Assembly: GCF_004006015.1 (NCBI RefSeq)
Contig: NZ_CP034766.1
Location: 1,893,001 to 1,957,000, forward strand
Direction: 5' to 3'
From: Rhodococcus sp. X156
GTDB taxonomy: Bacteria > Actinomycetota > Actinomycetes > Mycobacteriales > Mycobacteriaceae
DNA: 64,000 bases
In this document: positions 1 through 8,831 of the stretch, in pieces
Layout of the letters: each line of letters opens with the position of its first letter
How positions within the stretch are numbered: position 1 is the stretch's first letter
Notes under the pieces: generated by a model
Told to the model about the DNA's origin: nothing
What the model saw: only the letters and a program-made list of their open reading frames with translations
The model's database searches: none
Position numbers and translations under genes: made by a program

Positions 1-10
1 CGGAGCGCGC

Positions 11-778
11 TCAGACACCCATCGCGTGGAAGCCGCCGTCGGCCATGATCATCGAGCCGGTGGTGGTGGGGAACCAGTCCGAGAGCACGCCGCACACGGT
101 CTTGGCCACCGGGAGCACGTCGTTCTTGTCCCATCCCAGCGGGGCGCGCTCCTCCCACGGCTGCTGGAACTGCTCGAAGCCGGGGATGGAGCGAGCCGCC
201 ATCGTGGCCAGCGGACCGGCCGCCACCAGGTTCACCCGGATGCCCTTGGGGCCGAGCTCGCGGGCCAGGTAGCGGCTGGTGGACTCCAGCGCCGCCTTGG
301 CCACACCCATCCAGTCGTAGCCGGGCCAGGCCTGCCGGGCGTCGAAGTCCATGCCCACCACGGAGCCACCCGGGCCCATCAGCGGCAGGCAGGCCACCGC
401 CAGGGACTTCAGCGAGTAGGCGGAGATCTGCACGGCGGTGGCCACGTCCTCCCACGGCGCGTCCAGGAACCCCCCGCCCAGGCAGGACGGCGGTGCGAAG
501 CCCACCGAGTGCACCACGCCGTCCAGGCCGTCCACGTGCTCCCCGACGCGGGCAGCCAGGGAGTCCAGCTGCTCGGTGTTGGCCACGTCCAGCTCCACCA
601 CCGGCGCCGGCTCGGGCAGGCGCTTGGCGATGCGCTCCACCAGGCTCATCCGGCCGAACCCGGTGAGCACCACGGTCGCGCCCTGCTCCTGCGCCACCCG
701 GGCGGTGTGGAACGCGATGGAGGCATCGGTGATCACTCCGGTGATCAGCAGCCGCTTGCCCTCGAGCAGTCCGCTCAC
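11..778 (-). CDS. fabI: Enoyl-[acyl-carrier-protein] reductase (NADH), FabI type
   Basis: SDR-fold enzyme of 255 aa that carries out the last reduction of each fatty-acid elongation cycle (trans-2-enoyl-ACP to acyl-ACP). The N-terminal nucleotide-binding segment reads GKRLLITGVITDASIAFH, typical of the FabI/InhA family; the catalytic Tyr-Lys pair is Tyr154 and Lys161. The segment between AAGP and APLGW is about ten residues shorter than in M. tuberculosis InhA, so the substrate loop is of FabI length. The GTG start follows an AGGAGG-type ribosome site. It lies 49 bp downstream of fabG and is surely co-transcribed with it. Complete at its 3' end. Confidence 0.95.
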   Translation of the reverse strand: MSGLLEGKRLLITGVITDASIAFHTARVAQEQGATVVLTGFGRMSLVERIAKRLPEPAPVVELDVANTEQLDSLAARVGEHVDGLDGVVHSVGFAPPSCLGGGFLDAPWEDVATAVQISAYSLKSLAVACLPLMGPGGSVVGMDFDARQAWPGYDWMGVAKAALESTSRYLARELGPKGIRVNLVAAGPLATMAARSIPGFEQFQQPWEERAPLGWDKNDVLPVAKTVCGVLSDWFPTTTGSMIMADGGFHAMGV

Positions 779-827
779 GTCGGTTTCCTCCTGTGCTTGG
801 TGAACTTGGGGTGTCTGGGGAAGTGCT

Positions 828-1568
<741 letters not shown>

Positions 1569-1622
1569 TCGGCTACTCACGGGTAGACCGGCATTCCGCA
1601 GGGTGTGGCGGCTCCCGACCGG

Positions 1623-2681
1623 TCAGGCCAGCGCGAGCAGGCCCACCGCGAACGCCCCGTAGAAGGCCGCGGCACCGGCCAGCCGCCCGGCGGTGAGCCG
1701 ACCGGTGCGGGTGAGCACCAGCAGGTAGCCCACCGACGCCATGGTGCACACCCCGGCCAGGACGAGCGGGGCGTCGAGCTGCCAGGAGGTGAACAGCAGA
1801 CCCAGCCCGGACGGGACGGTCACCTGGATCATCATCGAGCCGGACAGGTTGGCCAGCGCCAGCTGGGGCTTGCCCTGGCGGCACCAGACGACCGCGTTCA
1901 TGATCTCGGGCAGCTCGGTGGCCAGGGGCGCCAGCAGCAGGGCGCTGACGGTGGCCGGCACACCCAGGGCGGGCCCGGCCCACTCCAGCTCGTGCACGAA
2001 GAGCTGGGAGGCACCGAAGACCAGGGCCAGCGTCACCACCGTCTGGGTGAGCACGGCGGCCGTGCTCGGGCTGGCCCGGCGCGGCTGCAGCTTGAGCGGG
2101 GCGAGGCCGGTGGTGCTGGCCGCGGCGCCCCGGCTGCTGCGCACCTCGCGGGAGACGTACACCGCGTAGGCGGCGAAGAACAGCAGGCCCAGCCAGGGCT
2201 TGTAGGCGAAGACCACCAGCCCCAGCCCCAGCTTGACCGCGTAGATGGCCAGGAACCAGCCCTGGTCGCGGGCCAGGCGCGGAGTGGTGGCGGCCAGGTC
2301 GGTAGCGGGAGCCCGGTCGTCACGCGCTGCCAGCCGGGCCGGCCCGGGTCCGGCGCCCACCAGCACCGGCAGGTGGGCACCGCGGGCCCGGGCCAGCAGC
2401 ACCACCCCGGCGACTGCGTAGGCCACGGTGCCCACCACCAGGGGCCCGCCGATGGCCGCCCCCATCCCGATGTCGGCGCCGTGCTCGTCGCTGCCCAGCA
2501 GCACCGCCACCAGCGTGACCACGCTCTCCGGAAGGGCGGTGCCCACGGCCGCCAGCACGGTGCCGACGGCGAGCCCACCCATCCGCAGGCGCGCGCCGAG
2601 CCACTCCACGGCGTTCACGAACCACTCGGAGGCGAGGTAGATCACCAGGATGCAGCCCACCAGCGACAGCACGTGCGTCAT
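1623..2681 (-). CDS. CaCA-family cation/proton or sodium/calcium-type exchanger
   Basis: Integral membrane protein of 352 aa with about ten hydrophobic segments and the two inverted alpha repeats of the Ca2+/cation antiporter superfamily. The first carries VGTALPESVV near the N-terminus, the second TELPEIMNAV in the C-terminal half; these Pro-Glu turns hold the cation site in the family. A longer reading from 2810 is possible, but the ATG at 2681 has an AAGGGA ribosome site and begins directly with the first membrane segment. It lies downstream of a DtxR/MntR-type regulator gene, which suggests, without proving, a role in Mn2+ or Ca2+ export. The cation cannot be told from sequence. Confidence 0.85.
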   Translation of the reverse strand: MTHVLSLVGCILVIYLASEWFVNAVEWLGARLRMGGLAVGTVLAAVGTALPESVVTLVAVLLGSDEHGADIGMGAAIGGPLVVGTVAYAVAGVVLLARARGAHLPVLVGAGPGPARLAARDDRAPATDLAATTPRLARDQGWFLAIYAVKLGLGLVVFAYKPWLGLLFFAAYAVYVSREVRSSRGAAASTTGLAPLKLQPRRASPSTAAVLTQTVVTLALVFGASQLFVHELEWAGPALGVPATVSALLLAPLATELPEIMNAVVWCRQGKPQLALANLSGSMMIQVTVPSGLGLLFTSWQLDAPLVLAGVCTMASVGYLLVLTRTGRLTAGRLAGAAAFYGAFAVGLLALA

Positions 2682-2816
2682 CGCTGTCCCTTCGCCGCCG
2701 GTGGGAGCGCGGCCGTCAGCGGCCGTCGTCCCGGTTACCGCAGCGAAGTTAGCCGTGTTCGGGCCCAGGAAAAACGCGACCACGAGAACAACCGAGTGGG
2801 GCGCGGCCAAGTCCGG

Positions 2817-2834
2817 AGTAAGGCGCGCCTAACT
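2817..2834. promoter_or_regulatory. Near-perfect 18-bp palindrome, candidate DtxR/MntR-type operator
   Basis: AGTAAGGCGCGCCTAACT reads the same on both strands except for one base pair. It spans the stop codon of the DtxR-type regulator and lies 136 bp before the exchanger start. The outer arms (TTAGGC/GCCTTA) resemble operators bound by DtxR-family repressors. A separate GGCTAAC half-element occurs nearer the exchanger (around 2746-2752, minus strand). Binding by the neighbouring regulator is inference. Confidence 0.4.
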
Positions 2835-3623
2835 CTGCTGGCCGGAGCCGGAGACGGAGTGCTCGGCACGAATGGTGTCCAGGTGCTGGCAGCCGACGTA
2901 GGGGCACCCGGCGCCGGGCTCCTCCGCACCGGTGGGGTGCGGTCGGTGCTGGGCCACGCACAGCGCCAGCACCGCCTGGATCCCCAGCTCCACCCGCCGC
3001 GGCTCACCGCCGGTGTGCACCGCCACCACCAGCGGTCCGCCGAAGGGCTTCTGCTCGACCACCTCGACCTCGGTGTCCAGGCCGACGCCCAGCCCGGCGA
3101 ACCACCGCAGCAGCTCCGGGTCGTGGTCGATGAACCGCGCCACGAAGCCGCGGGAGCCCGGGGACAGCGTCGCCACCGGGCTGGTGGGCGGCTGGTGCAG
3201 CACACCGTCGGGGGTGGGGATGGGATCGCCGTGCGGGTCCCGCCACGGTCGGCCCAGCGCGTGGTCCATCCGCTCCACCATCCGGGGCGACACCGCGTGC
3301 TCGAGCACCTCGGCCTCGTCGTGCACCTCGTCCCAGGAGTAGCCCAGCCGCTCCACCAGGTAGGTCTCCACCAGCCGGTGCCTGCGCACCATCTCCACCG
3401 CACGGGTGCGCCCGGCCGCGGTGAGCTCGATGCCGCCGTAGGGCTCGTGGCTGACCAGGCCCTGCGCGGTGAGCTTGCGGATCATCTCCGACACCGACGA
3501 CGTGGAGACGCCCAGCCGGGCCGCGAGGTTGGCGTTGGAGCGCTCGTCGGGGTCCCACTCCCCCAGGTTGAACAGAACCTTGAGGTAGTCCTCGATCACC
3601 GTTCGGCTCCGGGAGTCCACCAC
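2829..3623 (-). CDS. DtxR/MntR-family metal-dependent transcriptional repressor
   Basis: Protein of 264 aa. Residues about 1-70 form a winged helix-turn-helix (ANLAARLGVSTSSVSEMIRKL as recognition region), followed by the metal-binding dimerisation domain (VEMVRRHRLVETYLVERLGY, then DEVHDEAEVLEHAVS) that carries the Met/His/Glu ligands of the family, and a C-terminal FeoA/SH3-like domain. Members repress manganese or iron transport genes when metal is bound. It precedes a cation exchanger on the same strand, so a manganese-type role is slightly favoured. The GTG start lies 7 nt after a TATCCT box, a leaderless arrangement. The tail after about residue 230 is Pro/His/Cys-containing and not conserved. 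Confidence 0.85.
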   Translation of the reverse strand: MVDSRSRTVIEDYLKVLFNLGEWDPDERSNANLAARLGVSTSSVSEMIRKLTAQGLVSHEPYGGIELTAAGRTRAVEMVRRHRLVETYLVERLGYSWDEVHDEAEVLEHAVSPRMVERMDHALGRPWRDPHGDPIPTPDGVLHQPPTSPVATLSPGSRGFVARFIDHDPELLRWFAGLGVGLDTEVEVVEQKPFGGPLVVAVHTGGEPRRVELGIQAVLALCVAQHRPHPTGAEEPGAGCPYVGCQHLDTIRAEHSVSGSGQQS

Positions 3624-3630
3624 GCGTCCG

Positions 3631-3636
3631 AGGATA
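3631..3636 (-). promoter_or_regulatory. -10 box of a leaderless promoter for the DtxR-type gene
   Basis: TATCCT on the minus strand is followed by 7 nt and the GTG start at 3623; no ribosome site is visible. The box lies in the 24-bp gap after the VWA gene, giving the regulator its own promoter. Confidence 0.45.
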
Positions 3637-3647
3637 CCGGGCCGCGG

Positions 3648-4625
3648 CTAGGGCAGCCGCTGGGTGAGCACCAGGCCCGTGCCCGCCGAGAGCAGCGCCA
3701 GCACCGTGCCCAGGATCAGCCACGGCCGGCTGGCGTCACCCAGCAGCGTCTCGTAGCCGATCTGCTTCTCCAGGGTGTCGTAGACGGCGTTGAGGTCGGC
3801 CAGGCTGGAGGCGGTGTAGAAGTCCCCGCCAGCCAGCCGGGCGATCTGGCGCATCGAGGCGTCGTCCACCGGCACCGGCTGGCGGCGACCCTCGATGTCC
3901 ACGGTGCCGTAGCGGGTGCCGAAGGAGATGGTGGACACCGGGATCTTCTTCTTCGCCGCCTCCCCCGCCGCGGTGAACGAGCCACGGGGATCGTCGGTGA
4001 ACTCCGGGACGGTCTGCGCGCCGTCGGAGAGCAGCACGATGCGGGCCGGGGGCGGCTCGGCGCCCGGAACCACCGCAGCCATGGTGTCGATGGCCTGCAA
4101 CGAGGTGAAGATCGCCTCGCCGGTGGCGGTCCGCTCGGCCAGCTTCAGGTTGTCGATGGCCGCCTTGGGCGCCGACCGGTCGACGGTGGGCGAGACCAGC
4201 ACGGTGGCGGTGCCGGCGAACGCGACCACACCCAGGTTCACCCCAGGGGTGAGGCCGTCCACGAACTGCTTGGCCGCGGTCTGCGCCGCCTTCAGCCGGG
4301 AGGGCTCGACGTCGGTGGACTCCATGGACAGCGACACGTCCACGGCCAGGATGACGGTGGCCCGGTTGCGGGGCACCTTCTGCTCGGAGGTGGGCCCGGC
4401 CAGGGCGATGGTGAGGCAGGTCAGCGCCACCAGGAACAGGGCCGTGGGGACGTGCCTGGCCAGGCCCTGCCGACGGGGCGCCACCTTCTCCAGCAGGGCC
4501 AGGTTGGTGAAGCGCATGGTGTTGCGCCGCCGCATCCGCTGCACCACCAGGTAGCCGGCGAGCAGCACCACCACCGCGAGCAGCAGCAGGAACCACAGCG
4601 GGGAGGTGAAGCCGGTGAGGCTCAT
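3648..4625 (-). CDS. VWA-domain membrane protein (Rv1481-like)
   Basis: Protein of 325 aa with two N-terminal membrane segments (near residues 8-28 and 58-75), a von Willebrand factor A domain and a C-terminal membrane segment before a basic tail. The metal-binding MIDAS site begins DVSLS near residue 92. It belongs to the MoxR-DUF58-VWA chaperone-like system, in which the AAA ATPase is thought to act on metal-containing or envelope clients. The ATG at 4625 is chosen because it overlaps the upstream DUF58 stop by 4 nt (ATGA); an in-frame extension to 4727 lies wholly inside that gene. Confidence 0.9.
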   Translation of the reverse strand: MSLTGFTSPLWFLLLLAVVVLLAGYLVVQRMRRRNTMRFTNLALLEKVAPRRQGLARHVPTALFLVALTCLTIALAGPTSEQKVPRNRATVILAVDVSLSMESTDVEPSRLKAAQTAAKQFVDGLTPGVNLGVVAFAGTATVLVSPTVDRSAPKAAIDNLKLAERTATGEAIFTSLQAIDTMAAVVPGAEPPPARIVLLSDGAQTVPEFTDDPRGSFTAAGEAAKKKIPVSTISFGTRYGTVDIEGRRQPVPVDDASMRQIARLAGGDFYTASSLADLNAVYDTLEKQIGYETLLGDASRPWLILGTVLALLSAGTGLVLTQRLP

Positions 4626-5632
4626 CGCAGCCCACCCGACCAGCCGCGCTTGCGTCCGATGACGAAGCGCACGATGTCGGCGATCCAGTCGGAGTCGGTG
4701 CGCAGCGTCAGCCGCGGTGCGCCACACCGACGCAGCGCGCGCGCCACCTCCTGGCGGTGGGCCTCGGCGGCGGCGGCGAAGTCCGTGCGCAGCCGGGGCG
4801 TGGTGCTCACCTCGCGCACCCGGCCGGACTCCGGGTCGCTGAGCACCACCCGGCCCACGTCGGGCAGCTCCAGGTCGCGGGGATCGAGCACCTCCACGGC
4901 CAGCAGGTCGTGCCGGGCGGCCAGCCCGCGCAGCGAGCGCTCCCAGGTGACGTCACCGAGGAAGTCGCTGACCACCACCGCCAGGCCGCGGCGCTTGGGT
5001 GGGCGGCGCAGCAGCTCCAGCGCCGCCCCCAGGTCGCCGCGGGTGCCGTCCGGGGCGCGCGGGGTGGTGGCGAGGGAGCGCAGCATGCTCTGCGCCGCGA
5101 CCGAGCCACCGCGGGGCGGGATGCGGGTGGTGTGTGCACCGGTGGCCACGATCGCCCCGATGCGGTTGCCGCCACCGCTGGTGAGGTGGGCGATCGCGGA
5201 CACCGCCGCCACCGCCAGGTCGCGCTTCTCGCAGGCGGCGGTGCCGAAGTCCAGGCTGGGCGACAGGTCGCACACCACCCAGGTCTCCAGCTCGCGGTCG
5301 GCCACGGTCTGGCGGATGTGCGGCTCGGTGGTGCGGGCGGTCACCGACCAGTCCATCCGCCGCACGTCGTCGCCAGGCTGGTAGGTGCGGGCCTCGCCGG
5401 GCTCGCTGCCGGGACCGGGCACCAGCCCCAGGTGGTTGCCCTGCAGCAGCCCGTCCAGCCGGTGGCGCACCGTCAGCTCCAGGGTGCGCAGCGCCGCCGC
5501 CAGCTTGGGGTCCTCCAGGTGGCCGGACTCCAGCGAGGGTGGTGCCCAGGCAGGCCGGTCGGCGGGGCGGGGGGCCACCGGGGCAGCAGCGCCGTCCCCG
5601 GACAGGGACGCTGCGCGGCGCAGGACGCTCAC
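4622..5632 (-). CDS. DUF58 domain protein (MoxR partner, Rv1480-like)
   Basis: Protein of 336 aa with the DUF58 core, including SEPGEARTYQPGDDVRRMDW-type segment near residues 75-100 that defines the family, and a vWA-like second half (WVVCDLSPSLDFGTA). The first 30 residues are variable. It acts with the MoxR ATPase and the VWA protein; in mycobacteria this group follows the RipA hydrolase genes. The GTG start overlaps the moxR stop by 4 nt and its own stop overlaps the VWA start by 4 nt, so the three are translationally coupled. Confidence 0.9.
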   Translation of the reverse strand: MSVLRRAASLSGDGAAAPVAPRPADRPAWAPPSLESGHLEDPKLAAALRTLELTVRHRLDGLLQGNHLGLVPGPGSEPGEARTYQPGDDVRRMDWSVTARTTEPHIRQTVADRELETWVVCDLSPSLDFGTAACEKRDLAVAAVSAIAHLTSGGGNRIGAIVATGAHTTRIPPRGGSVAAQSMLRSLATTPRAPDGTRGDLGAALELLRRPPKRRGLAVVVSDFLGDVTWERSLRGLAARHDLLAVEVLDPRDLELPDVGRVVLSDPESGRVREVSTTPRLRTDFAAAAEAHRQEVARALRRCGAPRLTLRTDSDWIADIVRFVIGRKRGWSGGLR

Positions 5633-6789
5633 CGCTGCTGGGGGCCGATCGGCTGGAAGGGCTGCGGCACCGGTCCCTGCGGGCCACCAGGGGGCGGGCC
5701 GCCCGGCGTGACCAGCGGCACCGGCTGCGAGCTCACCTGCGGCAGGCTCACCGACTGCAGCACCCGGTTGATGACGTGCTCCACCGGGATCTCGTCCGCC
5801 AGCGCGTCGTAGGACAGCACCAGGCGGTGGCGGAGCACGTCGGGCAGCACGTCCACCACGTCCTGGGGCAGCACGTAGTCGCGGCCGCGCACCAGGGCCA
5901 GCGCACGGGCAGCCGCGATGGCACCCAGGGTGGCGCGGGGTGATGCGCCGTAGCCGATCCAGCCCGCGACGTCGGTCAGCCCGAGGTCGGCCGGGGTGCG
6001 TGTGGCGGCCACGACGCGGACCACGTAGTCGACCAGGGCGTGGTGCACGAACACCTGGGCAGCGACGTCCTGCAGCCGCACCAGCTCGTCCGGGGTGAGC
6101 ACCTGCTGCGGCTCGGGGGCGCGCACGCCCATCCGGTAGACGACCTCGCGCTCCTCCTCGATGGAGGGGTACTCCACCAGGATCTTGAACAGGAACCGGT
6201 CGCGCTGGGCCTCCGGGAGCGGGTAGACACCCTCGTTCTCGATCGGGTTCTGGGTGGCCAGCACCAGGAAGGGCTTGGGCATGGGGAAGGTCTTGCCGCC
6301 GATGGTGACCTGGTGCTCGGCCATCACCTCCAGCAGTGCCGACTGCACCTTGGCGGGGGCCCGGTTGATCTCGTCGGCGAGCACGAAGTTGGCCACCACC
6401 GGCCCGGGCTCCACGTCGAACTCCTCGCGGCCCTGCCGGTAGATGCGCGTGCCGATGAGGTCGGCGGGCACCAGGTCGGGGGTGAACTGGATGCGGGAGA
6501 AGTGGCCGCCCACCACCGTGCAGAGGGTCTCCACCGCGAGGGTCTTGGCCACCCCGGGCACACCCTCCAGCAGCAGGTGGCCCTTGGCGAGCAGGCCCAC
6601 CAGCATCCGCTCGACCATCCGGTCCTGGCCGACGATGACTCGCTTGACCTCGAAGACGGTGCGCTCCAGCAGCTGGGCGTCACGCTGCATGCTGCTCGCC
6701 GTCGGCACGCCGCCCTGCGGCACCGCACCGCGGGGCCCGGCGTTGCCTGCCGGGGCTTGCTGTCCGTGATCCTGAGCCCCTGAGCTCAC
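5629..6789 (-). CDS. moxR: MoxR-family AAA+ ATPase
   Basis: ATPase of 386 aa. A Ser/Gly/Pro-rich lead of about 30 residues is followed by the AAA+ module: Walker A GVPGVAKT, Walker B LADEINRAP, sensor 1 ATQNP and the arginine-finger region LPEAQRDRFLF; the C-terminal lid includes GASPRA. It is nearly identical in layout to M. tuberculosis MoxR1, and the last 40 residues are Pro/Gln-rich. The frame stays open far upstream, but the GTG at 6789 has a strong GGAGG ribosome site 7-8 nt away and gives the family's usual length. Predicted to remodel client proteins together with the DUF58 and VWA products. Confidence 0.93.
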   Translation of the reverse strand: MSSGAQDHGQQAPAGNAGPRGAVPQGGVPTASSMQRDAQLLERTVFEVKRVIVGQDRMVERMLVGLLAKGHLLLEGVPGVAKTLAVETLCTVVGGHFSRIQFTPDLVPADLIGTRIYRQGREEFDVEPGPVVANFVLADEINRAPAKVQSALLEVMAEHQVTIGGKTFPMPKPFLVLATQNPIENEGVYPLPEAQRDRFLFKILVEYPSIEEEREVVYRMGVRAPEPQQVLTPDELVRLQDVAAQVFVHHALVDYVVRVVAATRTPADLGLTDVAGWIGYGASPRATLGAIAAARALALVRGRDYVLPQDVVDVLPDVLRHRLVLSYDALADEIPVEHVINRVLQSVSLPQVSSQPVPLVTPGGPPPGGPQGPVPQPFQPIGPQQR

Positions 6790-6908
6790 CGCTGCTCCTC
6801 CGTCTTCGGCGCACACCTGTGTGGTGCACAGCAAACAGTCTGCACCGTGTGGGGACTGTGAGCACCCGACCCGCCCGTGCATCCGGGCCGCCCGTTCATC
6901 CGAACGGC

Positions 6909-8546
6909 TCAGAGCATCCGAACCGCGTAGGGCATGATGCCGCCGTAGCGCACCGGGGAGATCTTCACGTACGACCCGGACTGCGGGGCCTCGATCATCT
7001 TGCCGTCGCCCAGGTACAGCGCGACGTGGTGGATGTCGTAGGGGCCCCAGAAGATCATGTCGCCCGGCCGCATCTGCGAGATCGGGACCTTGGTGCCTGA
7101 CTCGTACTGGTAGCCGGTGTAGTGCCGCAGCGAGATGCCCACCCCGGCGAAGGCGTAGACCATCAGGCCGGAGCAGTCGAAGCCCACCTTGGCGTAGTCG
7201 CCGAAGCTGTCGGCGACGCCGCCGTCCCGGATGCCGACCGTGGCGCCGTAGGCGTTGCCACCCCCCCAGGAGTAGGGCACGCCCAGCTGCGACATCGCCC
7301 GGTTGATCACCGTCTGCACCGATCCGGTGCTGGAGCCACCGTTGCCGCGCGGCGGCGTGCGCACGGGCGCCGGCGCCGGCTTGGGCGGCGCCACGTAGAC
7401 GGGTGCGGCCACCGGTGCCGGCGCGACGTACACCGGAGCGGCGACCGGCGCTGGAGCGGGCACGGCCTGCGGGGTGCTGGGGCGGGGGGCGCTGGGACGG
7501 GGGGCGGCGGCCTGGACGGTGGCCGTCTGGGCTGCGGCTGTCTGGGCTGCGGCCGCCTGGGCTGCTGCCCGCTGCCGGGCCGCAGAGGCGTCCGCCGCCT
7601 GCTGCGCGTTCACGGCGTCGGCGGCGGCCTGGGCCTGCGCGGCGGCCTCGGCGGCGGCCCGCTGGCGCGCGGCCTCCTCGGCCGCACGCTGGGCGGCGGC
7701 GGCCTCCTCGGCGCGGCGCTGGGTGTCCCACTGCTCGAAGGCCTGGCGCTGGCCCTGCAGGCCGGACACCGCGGTGCGGGCCTGGTCCAGCGCGTACTGG
7801 GCCTGGTCGCGGTTGGCCTGCAGCTGGGCGGTCTGCGCGGCTTGGGCCTGCTGCGCGCTCATCGCGTTCTGGGTGGCCTGGTCGGCCGCGCCCTTGGCCG
7901 CGTCGGCCTGGGCCCGGGCGCTGTCCGCCTGGGTCTTGGCGGCGCGGGCCGCCGACTCGGCGTTGGCGCTCTGCGCTCGAGCGCGCTGCAGGGTCTCCAT
8001 GACGCCGAGCTGGCTGGTGGTCACGGCGTTGAGCAGCTGTGCCCTGGCCAGCACGTCCTCCGGGCTCTCCGAGCCCAGGTAGGCGCTGAAGGAGCCGACC
8101 GTGCTGCCCTGCTGGTAGCTGCCGGCGGCGAGCTGGTCGACCTGGCGGCGTGCGCTCTCGATGGAGTCCTGGGAGAGCAGCACCTGGTGCTGGGCGTTGA
8201 CCACCGCCTGGTCGGCGGCGTCGGCGCCGGCGCGGGCCTCCTCGAGGTCCACCCTCGCCTTGTTCGCCAGCTCGCGCTGGACCCCCACGTTGACGGCGAG
8301 CTGGTCCAGCTCGGCCTGTGCGGTGGTCAGGTTCTTGATCAGCTGGCCGACCTGGGCGGCCTGGCCGTCGGCGGCACTGGTGGCCTCGGTGAGCTGGGTG
8401 TCGCTGGGGTTGGGTGGGGGCGGTGGCACGGCCATCGCGGCCGGCGGGAGCGAGGCCGTCAGCACGGTGACCACGGCGGCGCCGAGCACCACCCGGATCA
8501 TGCGTCTCGGCGCGGGTCCCCGCGCGTGACTGTCTAGGCCAGACAC
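6909..8546 (-). CDS. ripA: NlpC/P60 peptidoglycan endopeptidase (RipA-like)
   Basis: Secreted hydrolase of about 545 aa that cleaves stem peptides during septum splitting. A signal peptide ends at PPAAMA near residue 40; residues about 50-320 are Ala/Gln-rich coiled coil; an Ala/Pro linker with two copies of APVAAPVYVAP follows; the NlpC/P60 domain occupies the last 125 residues. The nucleophile is Cys458 in VGFDCSGL and the partner His is in DIHHVALY (506 or 507). The region before the Cys (GIRDGGVADS) is typical of RipA/RipB. The GTG at 8546 has GAGGGAG before it; a TTG one codon earlier is less likely. Only one rip gene is present, where mycobacteria have ripA-ripB, and moxR follows after 119 bp. 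Confidence 0.92.
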   Translation of the reverse strand: MSGLDSHARGPAPRRMIRVVLGAAVVTVLTASLPPAAMAVPPPPPNPSDTQLTEATSAADGQAAQVGQLIKNLTTAQAELDQLAVNVGVQRELANKARVDLEEARAGADAADQAVVNAQHQVLLSQDSIESARRQVDQLAAGSYQQGSTVGSFSAYLGSESPEDVLARAQLLNAVTTSQLGVMETLQRARAQSANAESAARAAKTQADSARAQADAAKGAADQATQNAMSAQQAQAAQTAQLQANRDQAQYALDQARTAVSGLQGQRQAFEQWDTQRRAEEAAAAQRAAEEAARQRAAAEAAAQAQAAADAVNAQQAADASAARQRAAAQAAAAQTAAAQTATVQAAAPRPSAPRPSTPQAVPAPAPVAAPVYVAPAPVAAPVYVAPPKPAPAPVRTPPRGNGGSSTGSVQTVINRAMSQLGVPYSWGGGNAYGATVGIRDGGVADSFGDYAKVGFDCSGLMVYAFAGVGISLRHYTGYQYESGTKVPISQMRPGDMIFWGPYDIHHVALYLGDGKMIEAPQSGSYVKISPVRYGGIMPYAVRML

Positions 8547-8631
8547 CAAACTTCTCCCTCATGCCACACATGCGCACTGCTGAGCACCCTGGACGCCCGA
8601 CCGCTGCCGTCGCCGATCAAAATCACTGCGC

Positions 8632-8676
8632 GTCACAGAATTCAGTGAACATGTGACAAGTCGTCACACTGTGACA
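8632..8676 (-). promoter_or_regulatory. Clustered GTCACA elements upstream of ripA (candidate MtrA-type sites)
   Basis: Within an AT-richer patch, TGTGACA occurs as a direct repeat at 8652-8658 and 8670-8676 (18-bp period). The middle copies form an imperfect inverted repeat GTCACACTGTGAC at 8663-8675; a further GTCACAG lies at 8632-8638 and GTCACA at 8727-8732. Repeated GTCACA-type elements are recalled as the mycobacterial MtrA response-regulator motif, and MtrA controls cell-division and hydrolase genes. The rest of the 285-bp gap (8547-8831) holds only the terminator described next. Confidence 0.45.
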
Positions 8677-8762
8677 CTTTTTCCCCAGCAGCGCCAGGGG
8701 TTACTCAGTTCACATCCTCAACAATCGTCACACCAACCACAGACCTGAGCCACTCAAGCCCA

Positions 8763-8810
8763 CACGCACGGCTGCGCCGCCCCCGGAGAGGGGCGGCGCA
8801 GCTGTGCGTG
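8763..8810 (-). terminator. Strong hairpin terminator of the acyl-CoA synthetase gene
   Basis: A 21-bp stem (8763-8783 with 8790-8810, one G-T wobble) closes a 6-nt loop immediately downstream of the acyl-CoA synthetase stop. There is no U-tract, which is common in actinobacteria. Confidence 0.75.
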
Positions 8811-8831
8811 CGTCGGGCGGGCCAGCGCGGG

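Noticed and set aside
1605-5384. A plus-strand open frame of over 1,200 codons
   Set aside because: Its translation is Gly/His/Gln/Arg-rich with no recognisable domain, and the opposite strand holds four clear genes. Stop codons are rare in this base composition.
6790-8577. A very long open reading frame continuing upstream of moxR on the minus strand
   Set aside because: It is the antiparallel-phase shadow of ripA in GC-rich DNA; its translation is Arg/Gly/Pro-rich without domains, and a strong ribosome site marks the moxR start at 6789.
8550-8760. Possible c-di-AMP (ydaO-type) riboswitch upstream of ripA
   Set aside because: Cell-wall hydrolase genes of actinobacteria often have one, but the conserved GGGGAACC and related cores are absent here; the region shows GTCACA repeats instead.
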